Of a stretch of DNA of 64,000 bases, positions 27,693 to 39,318 are shown in pieces. A program made the translations under genes and the position numbers. The notes below the pieces were generated by a model. The model was not told the DNA's origin. It ran no database searches and saw nothing but the letters and a program-made list of their open reading frames with translations. The stretch is from Spirogloea muscicola (taxonomy: Eukaryota; Streptophyta; Zygnematophyceae; Spirogloeales; Spirogloeaceae), in contig WELB01000074.1 in assembly GCA_009602725.1 (NCBI GenBank), forward strand, positions 422,189-486,188. Reading direction: 5' to 3'. Position 1 is the first letter of the stretch; every line of letters begins with the position of its first letter.

Positions 27693-29110
27693 TCACGCGC
27701 TGGCAGATGCAGTCTGCAGCGTCTTTAGGATGCCATCAGCGCCGCTGACGGTGAACGCGCCACCCTCTTCCAAGTTCAGTGTCTTCACCACACCATCCTC
27801 GGCGAGCAGCGAGAATCGCCGACCCCTGGGCACCGGACCTGCTGGCGTGAGCACGCACTCTCGAGCTCGGCCACAGTGCCAGCATGGCCATCGACAGCCA
27901 CAGGAAGGCGAGCGAAAGCTGTGTATTGCACCTGATGCCAAGGCCCTTGTCGGAGAGATCGAGCTCAACGCCGAGTGCGCGGGTAAAGAGGCCACTCCCG
28001 TCGCCCAGCAAGAGAATCTGAATATCGGGCCAGGTCACAGAAATGACCGGAGGCGGCGCTGTCAGCGGCGGTCGCCGTGAAGGGAATGTATACGAGCTGC
28101 TTCTTGCAGGTGCTGCCAGCCTGCCAGAGGGTACGGAGCTGCCTCAGCAAGTAAGCAAGCAAATTTAGTTGGAACTGTGGACCCTTTACGGCCAACGTTA
28201 CCTTGTCGCTGGTGCCGAGCGACTCACCCCACGCCCGCATAACAAAGGCGTCATTCACTGCGCACGTCAGATGTTTGTCAGCGGCCTGATGGGTGAGCCC
28301 GATACTGATGCGGCGGCAGGTGGCGACTTTCTTGAGTTCAGGAACTTCGAAGATCTCCGGAATGATCTGGAAACGAATTGGACTCTGGCCTTGGCGAGCA
28401 GGCAGCGCAGCTGGCTGTGGCATACGAGAGCAGCCGGGAGGCTGGCAGGCTGACCAGCAACGCAGGCAATGGTGTCGACGCCTGCAGCCTTGAGCTCGTC
28501 CGCGTGCTTGATGAAGCCCGGCAGGTGCTTCTGCAGCGGCGGCGCATGTAGCGGCGAGTCAGAGGGCAGCCAGCGCGCCCCGCGCTCACTGCCGAGGTAG
28601 CACTCCCCATGCCACGGCCGTCGACTCCCCTGACGATAGAACATCTAACGTCACAGGAGCCGCGAAGCGCTTTCCCAAAGCCTTCCCAGTGGGATGGTCA
28701 CTTAGTAACATGTAATGAGGAGCCGCAAGTCAGTGGGACTAGCCTGAGAGCAGGTCGGCGTGAACGCCCCTGGCACCGAGAGAAGGACCACCTTCTTGCC
28801 CTTGGTCAGGGTGCTGCGCGAAGGCCACGCCCGCATCACTCGCCCGTCAGGCCATGGCCTGGCGAGGCGGCCGCAAGCGAGCTAGCGAGGCAGGATAGTG
28901 GCGCGGTGCCTGATGGTGACGTTCTGCAGGTTGCCCTCGGTGTCGAAGTAGGCCAGCTCCGCGTCCGGCAGCTTGTCCCCGACGGCGATGGTCTTGGCGC
29001 GCACGCCCAGCCTGCGCCGCGGCGCGGCGGCGGAGGCCGGCGGCGNCGGCGACGGCGGCGGCGGCGGCGGCGGCGGCGCAGAGCGGGGCGGCGGTCATCG
29101 CCTGCGCCAT
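27693..29110 (-). CDS. PRXIIE: Type II peroxiredoxin, PRXIIE-like, probably plastid-targeted
   Basis: Thiol peroxidase reducing H2O2 and organic peroxides with glutaredoxin or thioredoxin. Exons on the minus strand: 29110-28910, 28813-28744, 28530-28455, 28257-28202, 28017-27932 and 27825-27693, giving about 206 residues. Markers are [14 protein letters not shown], the peroxidatic motif [16 protein letters not shown], the second Cys in [32 protein letters not shown] and [18 protein letters not shown]. Segments and spacing match plant PRXIIE. Ahead of the domain are about 45 Ala/Arg-rich residues, plausible as a transit peptide, but they cross an undetermined base at 29046. The first two introns start with GC, not GT (CAG|GCACCG and CAG|GCTAGT); phase and family alignment both require these sites. 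Confidence 0.9.
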
Positions 29111-29664
29111 GGCTGGCCGGGGGGGGAGGAATGGGGACTGAGGACACCTCTGCAAGGGAATCCGCTAAGGTAAGTCACTTACGTAGTTAAATGGAGCGGC
29201 TAAAGTGAGTCAAATTGCAGTACATTAAAAGCAACTCTGGTGCTCGCATATCCGCCAGTCCATTATGGCACTGAGCCAAGTCCACCTGATCAAAGTGGGG
29301 ACCCACATCCAGACGGCCTCACATATCCGAATGTGAGGCCGTCTGGATGTGGGTCATGGCCGGCCTGGCACCCAGGCCTGGCGCCCGAGCTGCGACCATG
29401 GCACGGCGCTGCCGTGACCACGGGAGCCCACTCGCAAACGCACGTCAGGAATGGGTCCCTAATCATACACACTGTCGTCTGCATGTTGATTTAATGGGGA
29501 CCCCACCTCTCGCGTAACATCATGTCCGGTGCGCGCCGACCCTCTGACTCTCTCGTGGCGTCCACGATCACCAAACAAAGCATTCGCAGCGAGCCGCAAC
29601 TGTGAAACATCGGCTTGATCGTGCACATGCGGCGCAGGAGCGTGGGCACTGCAACGGCCATCCT
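29111..29664. other. Spacer between PRXIIE-like and COG6, with a perfect hairpin
   Basis: This is the upstream region of the peroxiredoxin and the downstream region of COG6. Apart from the 24-bp inverted repeat at 29301-29354 I see no gene, RNA or dispersed repeat. Confidence 0.6.
29301..29354. repeat. Perfect 24-bp inverted repeat with 6-nt loop
   Basis: The arms 29301-29324 and 29331-29354 are exact reverse complements around the loop ATCCGA. The left arm starts ACCCACATCC and ends GCCTCACAT. Flanking bases do not extend the pairing. No other copy was noticed in the window. It could be a small fold-back insertion, a hairpin RNA locus or an assembly artefact. Confidence 0.9.
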
Positions 29665-32600
29665 TCAGATGCCAATGATAGTCCTCATCTGCTCGGGCGA
29701 ATGGCGCAGCATCGAGCCCGGATCTGGATAACCATTGACAGGGTCGATCACCGCAGCGTAGATCACGGCATAAGCCTCCGCCAAGGCACTGGCCACTCCA
29801 GTCACCGCCTTGCTCCTCAACCTCGGCAGCTGCAATCGAAGCACGTCACAAGTCAGCACAGTACCAGGAATGAAAACACTACCACAGCTACCCCAAAAGC
29901 CAGCAACCGACAATGTTCATCCTTGAGTTTGGACTTGTCAGAAGATGACCTGCAGCAACCATGCAGACACCCTGACATATTGCTGGCAATTTACTGAGCA
30001 ACTTCAGATCAAGTTCCATGTTGTATACCTAAAGTAGATTGCAGGCAGTTGGAACCACTCTATCTTCAGAGTCAGGTGACAAGTAAGACCCAATTGGAAT
30101 GAGACCTTATGCCTAATAGGTCAATGTGAAACATTGCTGGGGATGCCCACTGTTATTGCTTAAGTGCTCAAGACTTGCTTCACTCATAGTGGCCCATGAG
30201 TACACCGAAGGACTGACCTGAATTTGTTCAAACTCGGACAAAACCCCTTCGGTCCCTGCAAGCAAGGCAAAGAGGGCCCGTAGTGACTCTGCCATGGCTG
30301 CAGGAGACAGCCCCTCCACTTCCGCCAAAGAGCCACCTGCAAGCAGAGAGTCAACAAGACCACAACAAGGTGGTCAACCTCAAGCGCACTCGCCGTGTAA
30401 CGGCCAGACCACATTATCATGCACGTTGTGCCACTCTGTTCTCTTTCCAAGCAATAATTATGCCTGGAGCAGCAACTTGGTACAGAAGCATCAGCTCAGT
30501 CAAACATGGCTGTCGTGACAAGCTGCAAGGAGGACAGGTAGGCTTGTCTACCTTCACCAGCAGGTTGATCAGTAATGTACTCCAGCTTGCTGGAGAGTTG
30601 ACACCTCTCGAGTATCTCTGCCACCTCCTGTTAGTAGGCATACAATCCACACAACACCCGCAACATCACACAAACCACCTCTTTTCTTTTGCAGGCAGAC
30701 ACATTCATTGTATCCAAGTTGGCCCATGAAGCTGCCTTGCTAACCAACCTGCAGACACTTAACAGACCCACCAGCCATCCTGGTTATGCCACCAGCCAGT
30801 CGGTCCATGTATTGACCGCAGGCCAGGATTGCTTTCAATCGACTTCTTTTTTTGCATTCATAATCTTCGAGCACCTGGTCAACAATGGAGTTGATGTGGC
30901 TCTCAATGGCAGCGTTCAACTTCTCCACCTGTGTGACCGCAACCTCGTAGGGAAAAAGAGGCTGCTGCATTGCTGCCAAGCAGTTCACAAGGAACATCAA
31001 CCTCAGGATCTGGACCTCCTGCGCAGCAGAACTGAGAGCCAGTAAGATGCCCAACGTGAGCACTTGATGATGGACTGGACATGGAGAGAAGATATGTGCA
31101 GACAAAGCATGTGTGTAGCATATTCTCTATTGCAAAGTACTCAATTGCTAGTGTCAGAGGCAAGCATGAGGGCATCCACAAGTGCAACATATCGTACATG
31201 GGCAGAAGGTGGCTTGCTTGCAGCACTATCTGCACTCTGACGTCTGGACGGAGACGAAGTTAACGCCCTCCCGCTGCCTGACCGCAGGAGCAGTGGAGAA
31301 TCTGCAAGACAGTGAGAAGCTTCATTACAGCCCAGTACTGCTGTGTAACTCCTTTCAACGGCATGAATGTTGAGTCTGTAGTCAAAGCTTCATTCTCAAA
31401 ATGACGAACACTTTAGTACCAGGATAGGAGAGTCGCTCAAGGATGAAGTTTGGTATTTGGCATACCACGATGGCTGTCACTGCTGAGTCGTCGCATTGCT
31501 GGAATGGCAGACTTGCTGCCGTAAAGCTCAGCGGCCCTTTCACACATCTACAGAGCTCTCATGTGCCAAGTAGGAGAAATAAATACCCAAAGCCAGAATA
31601 TTCAGAGGTGACTGTCTTTGAAATGCAACAGAGATGAGAATCTTGCGTGTCCAATTAGGCAAGATGTGGTCTTACAGATGGGAAAATTAGCTCAAAGAGA
31701 AGAGGGAGTAGCAAGCGGGAAGGACATGCACAACTCTACCTGCAGCAGCGGTCCCAGGAGAGCCTCCATGACAGGGTCAAACGACGGCTTCTCAACACCG
31801 GCTGCCACCATCATGCGCCCATGCGTCTCGAGGAGCTCCAGGAGCACGGACAACGATTCGGCCACTGCAGGTGGTGGCGCCAAGTCAGCTTGGACCGGCG
31901 GCGGGTATCTCAGGAGCTTGTCGCCCCGCGCTTTCAAAGTGTCGAAGAAGGTCCGCCGCGCAGATTCCTTAGCCTCCTTCAGGGTCTCAGACAGGGCGGC
32001 TCCCTCGCCAAGAAGCTCCAGGAACTGAATCAGCCAGATCAGGGGTAGATAATTGAGCATAACTAATACTCTTCATAGTCAAGCTTTCTAACCTCCTCTT
32101 CACTCTACTATTGCCGAAATTGCACCTTTGCAAGACTGCAGCCAAAAGCCATCATTTAGTGGCCTTGATTCGACCAAATGACTGTTATATTTTTTATGGA
32201 AATCCTGGACCTTGCCCCACCTAAGCTAGAATCTCAGCTCAAGATCTACATTTGTGGAAGCATCAATGCTATGGTGCTTGGTTACGAACCTTCTTAAACA
32301 TAAATGGCACGTACAGGCACGTACAGAGAAGGTGATGTACTTACGGTTTGGCTATAGAATGCCAGCAGATTGGTGAGCTTGTAGGAGAGCTGGAGGCCAG
32401 GCTGCCCAGTCAGCACCTGCTCCACTCGAACCTTGAAGGGCCGACAGACGCCCTCGAAAATGCGGTCGAGGACAGATGTCATGTCCGCCTCGACCAGCCC
32501 AAGGCTCCCAGACCCAATGCTGGTGCTCCTCGGCAATATCTGGGGCTCTGCCCCTCCTCCAGCATCAACGGAGAACCGTCTGGACACAGCACCGTTGCCA

Positions 32601-34820
32601 TGCTTGTCGTCGGAACTGAAGAGCGCCGCGGCAAGCTCCTTCTCTGAGGCAAGGGCCTGGAAGCGCAAAACCCAACAACCTCGCCCGCGGCTGTCATTAG
32701 CATTATAACCTTTTTCTTTCTAGCAACAGACAGAATCGTCAGACTTGATATTCTTGATGAAGTGCCATCTCAGTCACAATGTGAAGCTTGGAATGGACCT
32801 GATGGAGCCAAGCCAGCATGTCCCCAATGTATCTCAAGGGATCGTGAGCGTGGACTTCAATGGGGCGTGGCATGCCACCTGGCCCGCCCTGCGTGAGGGC
32901 CCCAATGAACCGCCGGAACAAGGCATTGTGTCTCGTGTTCGCCACCTGGCCTTCACAAACAAGGTCACCTCACACAGATGTGAAGAACGTCGCGAGGTGC
33001 TAGATGACATGTGACCCTGATCTAGTCCCCTCCACTCTGCGACACACTGCCAGGCTGGTCGAGGCTCGGCTGAGCTGTTGACACATAGCAAGCGAAGCAA
33101 GGAGGCTGCCTGCACTTAGATGTTGATGTGCTATAGAAGCAAGATGCAAATCTGAGGGATCGATGGCAGCCTCGCACCTCTTCTGCGCAATACTTGAACA
33201 AGACCGGCCGCTCCTTCAGGGACCCTGCCGCGGTCTTGAGCAGGTCGCTGACGTCCGGGGTATCACTGTTCCCAAGATTCCGGCACTCTGCTTGCACCCA
33301 TCTGGTGCATGAGTCATGTGGGAATCCAATGAGTACGACGTGTGTGCCCAGAGTTTGCTTGACCCACTTGACATTGGCTTGGCATGCATAATGCAAGCAT
33401 CGACTTGATGTGGCTACAAGCTTGGCAAAGAATGCTGTGCCACAGAGAAGATCTTGCAATGTCTGGTCTGGTGTCCTGCCTGCACAGCCGCTCGTACGCC
33501 CCTTCTTGGTAGACAGCCATCACATCCATGAGCTCCAAGCCCGCCCTCTGCCAATACGACGCACAGTGACAGCAGCCCATTAGTGTCCTGATAAAAGTTG
33601 CATTAAAACGCGGCAAGCTTTCCATTATTTCATTGACAAAGTCAAAAAGCACGCCATTGAAGGCCAAAACATAGTCAAGAGGTTGCAGTGTATCCTCTCT
33701 CTCAGTTTTTTCACAGTGCCAGTCAGAGGTCGCAAGGGACGGCTAGACGCACTTGGTGGTGTGTGCGCAGGAGCACTTTGCAGTTAGCATGAATCTCCTG
33801 CACCCGCGACAGCGCCTTGAAGAAGTCTTCACCCAGCTCCTCCTCTCGAAGCGCGCTGATCTGCTCGGTCCAGGATGCAACATGAACCCCAGCGCGCCAA
33901 AGTATAAGAAGTCTCGTCAAGGGCGTGCTTCAAGCCCTACTGAGGCAGTAGGCCTTTTTAGCAGGTGCAAGGTGCCACTTTACAGAGGACATTGGCTTGG
34001 CGAGGGGACGAGGAAGCGCAGCGCCAACCTCGTCCGGGCTGAGCTGGTAGCTGTGGAGGAAGTTGAAGACCAGCTCCTGCCGCCTTACGGTGTTCTCAAG
34101 CTCAGCTTTCAGCCGCTCTGTCGCCACGACCATGTCCCCGGTCGTCGACGTGCAGTTGTTCAGCGCCTTGGCAATGCTGCAGGCCATCAAAGGAGCCGGC
34201 CAGTAAGAGCTGTTGCCAGCACAAGCATCCGCTCCAGCATGCTTCCGTCAGCGCAGCTCCTGAGCAAGACAGCGGTAAACCTGCGTTTGTTGCCAGTGCC
34301 ACTCGGGAACATGGCATACCTGTCGCAGCAGTCAGCGAGGCCTTGGACCTCCGCCTCCACATGATCCAGGGCCTGCTGGCGGCGACGCCCACGAGCGACG
34401 AGAAAGAGCGGTAATGTTAGTGGTACTTACCTTAATCAGTAGCTTGACTCATGTACATTTTACCTCTTACATGTCTCATGATCCTCACAGTCCTCGACTT
34501 CCAGGTTAAAGCCGTGGCAGTGAGGCGGCGATCAAGCCGGTCCAGGCAAAACCTCCTGGCAGCCATTCGGTCGTCCTTGCCAGAGCCATGCCTCGGCTCA
34601 CCGTCTGCGCGGTGTCGAAGGCGGCCAGGAACTCGTCGTTGATGGCCAGGCCGCGGCGCTCGACGGTGGCCCGCAGGTTGCGGCGCGCCTGCAGCGTGTT
34701 GCCGTCGTAGAACGTGGACAGCGCGCCCAGGGACGCAAGGAGCTCCGGGGAGTCCGTCCGCGTCTCCAGCACCTTTTTCAGCTTGCGCGCCAGGCCCGCC
34801 GCCAGCGCCGAGCTCCCCAT
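29665..34820 (-). CDS. COG6: Conserved oligomeric Golgi complex subunit 6
   Basis: Subunit of lobe B of the COG tether, which guides retrograde vesicles within the Golgi and so maintains glycosylation enzymes. Fifteen minus-strand exons: 34820-34602, 34372-34320, 34176-34029, 33860-33753, 33547-33480, 33301-33178, 32945-32799, 32656-32345, 32024-31740, 31547-31466, 31301-31198, 31018-30875, 30627-30552, 30336-30218 and 29829-29665, about 717 residues. Plant COG6 signatures are [115 protein letters not shown] and the final QMRTIIGI. The N-terminal part is helical with coiled-coil character. Intron 5 has a GC donor (TGCAG|GCAGGA). The linker exon 31301-31198 (Ser/Arg-rich) is the least certain. 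It is divergent from the epimerase gene. Confidence 0.93.
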
Positions 34821-35413
34821 TATGGCCGCCGCCGCCGGGCGCGGGCCCTGGGAGCCGTAAGATTATCTCAGGCTGCGGCGGGCCGGTGCGGGCCAGCTCG
34901 GCGGCGGCGGCGGCGGCCGGCCATTGCCGAGCCCCGCNNNNNNNNNNNNNNNNNNNNNNNNNNNNNNNNNNNNNNNNNNNNNNNNNNNNNNNNNNNNNNN
35001 NNNNNNNNNNNNNNNNNNNNNNNNNNNNNNNNNNNNNNNNNNNNNNNNNNNNNNNNNNNNNNNNNNNNNNNNNNNNNNNNNNNNNNNNNNNNNNNNNNNN
35101 NNNNNNNNNNNNNNNNNNNNNNNNNNNNNNNNNNNNNNNNNNNNNNNNNNNNNNNNNNNNNNNNNNNNNNNNNNNNNNNNNNNNNNNNNNNNNNNNNNNN
35201 NNNNNNNNNNNNNNNNNNNNNNNNNNNNNNNNNNNNNNNNNNNNNNNNNNNNNNNNNNNNNNNNNNNNNNNNNNNNNNNNNNNNNNNNNNNNNNNNNNNN
35301 NNNNNNNNNNNNNNNNNNNNNNNNNNNNNNNNNNNNNNNNNNNNNNNNNNNNNNNNNNNNNNNNNNNNNNNNNNNNNNNNNNNNNNNNNNNNNNNNNNNN
35401 NNNNNNNNNNNNN
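34821..35413. other. Divergent 5' region containing an assembly gap (476 N, 34938-35413)
   Basis: Only about 117 bases are readable, all GC-rich. The N run most likely contains the promoters of COG6 and the epimerase gene and the first exon(s) of the epimerase. Confidence 0.9.
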
Positions 35414-37602
35414 CGCCCCGCCGCGCCCTGGCGCCCGCTGCTCGCCGGCCTCGCCGCCGTGCTGCCCGGCCACGCCTTCGCCGCGGTGCGCCCCGCTCCA
35501 TCTCCGCAGCCCGACTTGATAGCTAAGAGCTTCTTGTATACTATAAGAGTCGGTGTACGAAGTTTACAATAGACAGTCCCATATATCTGAGCCCACCATA
35601 ATGATCCAAATGTACTTAGCCTCAGGTGTCTGTTGCTATACGTGCAGTTATGTGTCGCCTTAATGTGGTCAATGTATGAGAGGAAGCTACAGTAGATCTG
35701 AACCCCTGTCCACGACGTAAGGCCTTGTCTAGACCCCTCGTCCCAGGGATGCCGTAGAAGTCAGGCCCTTACTTCCGTGACTGCCCACTCTTACGCGGGC
35801 ACTGGCTGGCCAGCCACTGTGGTGTGCCGCAGTCACAAGTGCTGCCCTGTCTTATCACCGACCCTGCTCCACACCACCTTGCCTGCATTGATGTGTCACG
35901 CGTGGCCACTTGAGTTGCTGACTTGGGTCATCTTCTGCTCGGGCTCCAAGATTCAATACATCAGTTGTCCCAGTCCCTGCTTTTTGATGCTTCTCGTTGT
36001 GTCGACTGATGCACTCCCACTACAGGTGAGAGCGGGCCTCGAGATGGCGCTGCTGGACGCCTTCGCTCGGAGCCAAGGGGTCCCTTTGTGGCGCCTCTTT
36101 GGCGGCCACAGCCACTCGCTGACTACTGACATCACCGTGAGAGCTCCACCTGCTGAGGCACCGCAGAGGGCCATCTCATGGTGCAAGTGTCCTAGTGATG
36201 CTCCTCCAACTGGAACAGAACAAGCAGCTGTGCTCCCATGTCTTGGAGCAGTTACTGCATGCACAAGCTCGCAGGAGCTGCTCTTATCAGCTTCTGAGCT
36301 GAGCATTGTGGTGCTCAGGGTGCAGCTGCATCTTTTTCTGCACCTGAAATGCTTGGACCAATCGTGGTCACTTACATAGACTTGTCTCAATAGAATCTAA
36401 GTATATAGCTGAATAGACACTGATTTGTTCTACAGATTCCTATATGTGAGCCAGGTATGGCAGCGCAGCTGGCAACGGCCTACAAGAAGGAAGGCTTCAC
36501 GACACTCAAGGTCAAGACCGGCGGGAAGACAAAGGCTGGCGACCTGGGCAGGCTCAAGGCCATTCGCCGTGCCTTCCCAGAGTGCGGTGTCATAGTGGAC
36601 GGCAATTGCGGATACACGGCAGCAGAGGCTCTCACCTTCCTCAAGGAATTGCAAGGTCAGTGTAAAACCACTCTGCTCAAGCTCCTGGAATTGCATTAGG
36701 TGCACAATGTTGGAGGACTTACCATAAACAAATGCGGCTGGCATCTCATAGCCTGACCATGCCAGATCATTGACTTGTGTTGCTTACAGTCGGTATACTT
36801 GTAGACAAGCTGCCTCTACACAAGCTGAGGAAATGAGAGATGTCACACTGCAGGTGCTGGACTCCTTCCTGTGCTTTTTGAACAGCCCACAGCACGCGAT
36901 GACTGGGCAGGCCTGACGCATGTGAGTAAGGTGGCTTCTGAAGACTTTGACGTACTAGTGGCCGCCGATGAGAGCTGCCGGGGAGGGCAAGATGCTCGGC
37001 GGCTTGCGGACGGGCAAATGGCGGGCGTGCTCAATATCAAGCTGGCAAAGGCTGGCGTGCTGGGGGCACTTGAGATCATTGAGATTGCTAAGAAGGCCAG
37101 ACTCGGGCTGATGATTGGCGGCATGATTGAGACGCGCCTTGCAATGGGCTTTGCGGCCCATTTGGCAGCTGGCACAGGCTGTTTCAGGTAATCCTCAGTG
37201 CTTTCTCTTTTACAGACCATTGCCTTGATCCTTGTCAGTGTCAGAGACGTTGCTAAATGTTTTAAACAATTCATGCATTGCCAGGAAGCAGTGCTACTGT
37301 ACTGAGTGTAAAACTGTTTGCAGGTTCATTGACTTAGACACACCTTTCTTGCTTGCGTCTGATCCGGTGCACGGCGGCTATACAAGTGAGCAATGACTTT
37401 CAGGAACTTGGCAAAACAATGTATATTGCTTCATATCTTTTGCTGGTCAGAACGAATGAGTGCAGCACTTAGCATTGCCAACAGCTGCCCAGCCGGGCTA
37501 CTAAGATGAGGTCAACGTGCTCATTTGTTGGTGAATGCAGCAAATGGCCCTAATTATGAACTGGGCCACTCTCCTGGACTTGGAGCATGGCTTTCATGGT
37601 GA
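35414..37602 (+). CDS. Enolase-superfamily L-Ala-D/L-Glu (dipeptide) epimerase-like protein (5' partial)
   Basis: Bacterial relatives epimerise L-Ala-D-Glu from peptidoglycan; plants carry a close homologue. Exons: <35414-35485, 36026-36136, 36436-36655, 36854-37187, 37324-37385 and 37541-37602. Family segments in order are VLPGHAFAA joined to VRAGLEMALLDAFA, VPLWRLFGG, LTTDITIPI, TLKVKTGGK with the K-x-K catalytic pair, VIVDGNCGY (first metal Asp), VLFEQP (metal Glu), VAADESCR (third metal ligand), VLNIKLAKAGVLGALEI with the second catalytic Lys, IGGMIETRLAMGFAAHLAAG, then FIDLDTPFLLA and GPNYELGHSPGLG. All metal ligands and both catalytic Lys are visible, so enzymatic activity is inferred. 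The N-terminal capping domain start lies in the N gap. Substrate is not determinable. Skipping the last splice would end the protein after GGYTSEQ. Confidence 0.9.
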
Positions 37603-38385
37603 AGTGATGAGTAAAGTAATGTCAATATAGTTGTACAAATACAAATGTCGGAAGATTGTGAAGCTTACCGTACACTTGCACACTAACGTTGACACTTACT
37701 TTACCTTGAAACTAGCTTACCATATACTTGCCTTAGTGCAGTTCTTCAGGGTTACAAGGTATGGATCTGAATGTATTGACGTGTACAGCTTGGTGACACC
37801 TATTTACCACTACATTACACGTATTTAGTGCAGTTCTTCAAAGTTACAGATCATGAAATCTGGTGCACTGGCATGTGTACAGCTTGCTGACTGTTAGTTA
37901 CTAGTACCTGCCACTTACTTTTTGCAGTTTTTGAAAGTTATTTTCAGATTATGAATCTTTGAAAGTACTGACATGTGTACGGCTTTGTGACAATCAGTTA
38001 TTAAAGCAATAATGCATAATCTCCACGTTAAGGTAACTCACTGCTGTACAGTTGATACTGAAAATATTCATTATTGTGAGAAGCTGAGAAAGAAGCAATC
38101 ACATGTTCCCATGTCATTTTTGAGTCCTTGAGACAATGGCTGATTGCCAACAAACCATGTTGGCTATGTTTTGCTATCTACTGAAAGCGAGACACAAGCT
38201 GCAAGCTTCTTGAGATGCAATGGGAAATTCAGAGTGCATACTGAGGAAACACAACGATGTGAGTTGTTAATATGTTGTTCAAAATCACTCATAATACAAT
38301 GGCGATGAATAGTCACTGCAATGTTGTGTCACAAGTATAGCAAGTACTACAAGCAAATATTGCCATCACAAATGAAATCTCTCGT
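37603..38385. other. AT-rich 3' spacer with a decayed three-unit tandem repeat
   Basis: Convergent 3' region between the epimerase and the second peroxiredoxin. It is distinctly AT-rich compared with the rest of the window. It contains the repeat at 37733-38011 and no recognisable gene. Confidence 0.6.
37733..38011 (+). repeat. Three imperfect tandem units of about 93 bp
   Basis: Units start near 37733, 37827 and 37922. Shared landmarks in each are (A/T)GTGCAGTTCTTCA-like or TTGCAGTTTTTGA, GTTAC/GTTAT, then GTGTACAGCTT or GTGTACGGCTT. Units 1 and 2 are closer to each other than to unit 3. It appears to be an old local duplication in a 3' flank. Confidence 0.65.
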
Positions 38386-39318
38386 TTACAGGGCTTTCAG
38401 GAGATCCTCAGCACTCGACACATTGAACTCGCCACCTTCTTCCAGGCTGAGTTGCTTGATGACACCATCATCCGCCATGAGTGAGAATCGCCGACATCGG
38501 ACACCGAGGCCTGCATTGGATAAGTCGGCATCGAAGCCAAGGGCCTTGGTGTAGGAGCAAGTGCCGTCAGCCAGGAGGACTATCTTGTCAGCAAGGCCAG
38601 TGTAGTCCTTGCCCCAGGCCTTCATGACGAAGGGATCATTCACTGAACATCAGAGGTAAACACAATAAGAGTATGTGAGCTTTCCAACAACATCTCAGGA
38701 TCTCAGCACCTGCCGAGCCAGCTGCCAAGATCTGACTTCCTGCAGCACAGACGGGTTATCTGGCCAGGCCTTCCACTTGTACCAAGGAGGATACCGTACC
38801 AGAGAGGCAGGCAAGCTCCTGGATGCCCTTCTGCTTCAACTCCTCCGACTTCTCCATGAAACCCGGGAGGTGCCGCGTGCTGCAAGCACAGGGTAGCTGA
38901 CGGTGAGAGTCTACTGAATATTCAGCATTGAGGTGCATTGCATTAGTCTAACGGAAGGTGGACAGGGCATGGGAGGGTGAAGGAGCAGCCTGGGCGTAGG
39001 GCAGCAGTGAGAGAGGCCGCAGGAAGCAGCGCCACACCTGCAGACGGGCGTGAAGGCGCCGGGGATGCCGAAGATGACGACCTTCTTGCCGGCGGCCCAC
39101 TGCGCCACGTCCACCTTCTGCTTGTTGTCCTCCTTGTCGTAGTACTCCACCGTGCCCGACGGCAGCTTGTCGCCGACCTTGACGGGAGCCATGGCGGCGG
39201 ATGACGCGGAGAATGGCCTGAGACGCAGGAGGAGGCTGCGGCCGAAGGCGGCGGCGGACGGGGCGGCGGCAGCGGCGGCGGCGCGGCGGGCTGTGGCGGC
39301 GGAGCGAGCTGTGAGCAT
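38386..39318 (-). CDS. PRXII: Type II peroxiredoxin with two possible starts (organellar or cytosolic)
   Basis: Atypical 2-Cys peroxiredoxin of the PRXIIB/C/D/E group. Minus-strand exons: 39318-39038, 38879-38800 and 38642-38386, both introns GT-AG. The domain begins MAPVKVGDKLPSG and contains the peroxidatic PGAFTPVCST, RHLPGF, the second Cys in ELACLSVNDPFVMKAWG, LADGTCSYTKALGFDADL and SLEEGGEFNV. From the internal ATG at 39192 it is about 163 residues, the usual cytosolic length. From the upstream in-frame ATG at 39318 it gains 42 residues rich in Ala, Arg and Ser with no acidic residues, ending in FSASSAA, which looks like a mitochondrial presequence. Dual targeting by alternative starts is inferred. 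A still longer in-frame ATG lies farther upstream. Confidence 0.92.

Noticed and set aside
34863-35572. Open frames of about 200 codons through the second N run
   Set aside because: They consist almost entirely of unknown residues. Only 35414-35485 has family similarity (VLPGHAFAA).
37603-38385. CRISPR-like or satellite array
   Set aside because: There are only three decayed units with no conserved short repeat and spacer pattern, in a eukaryotic 3' flank.
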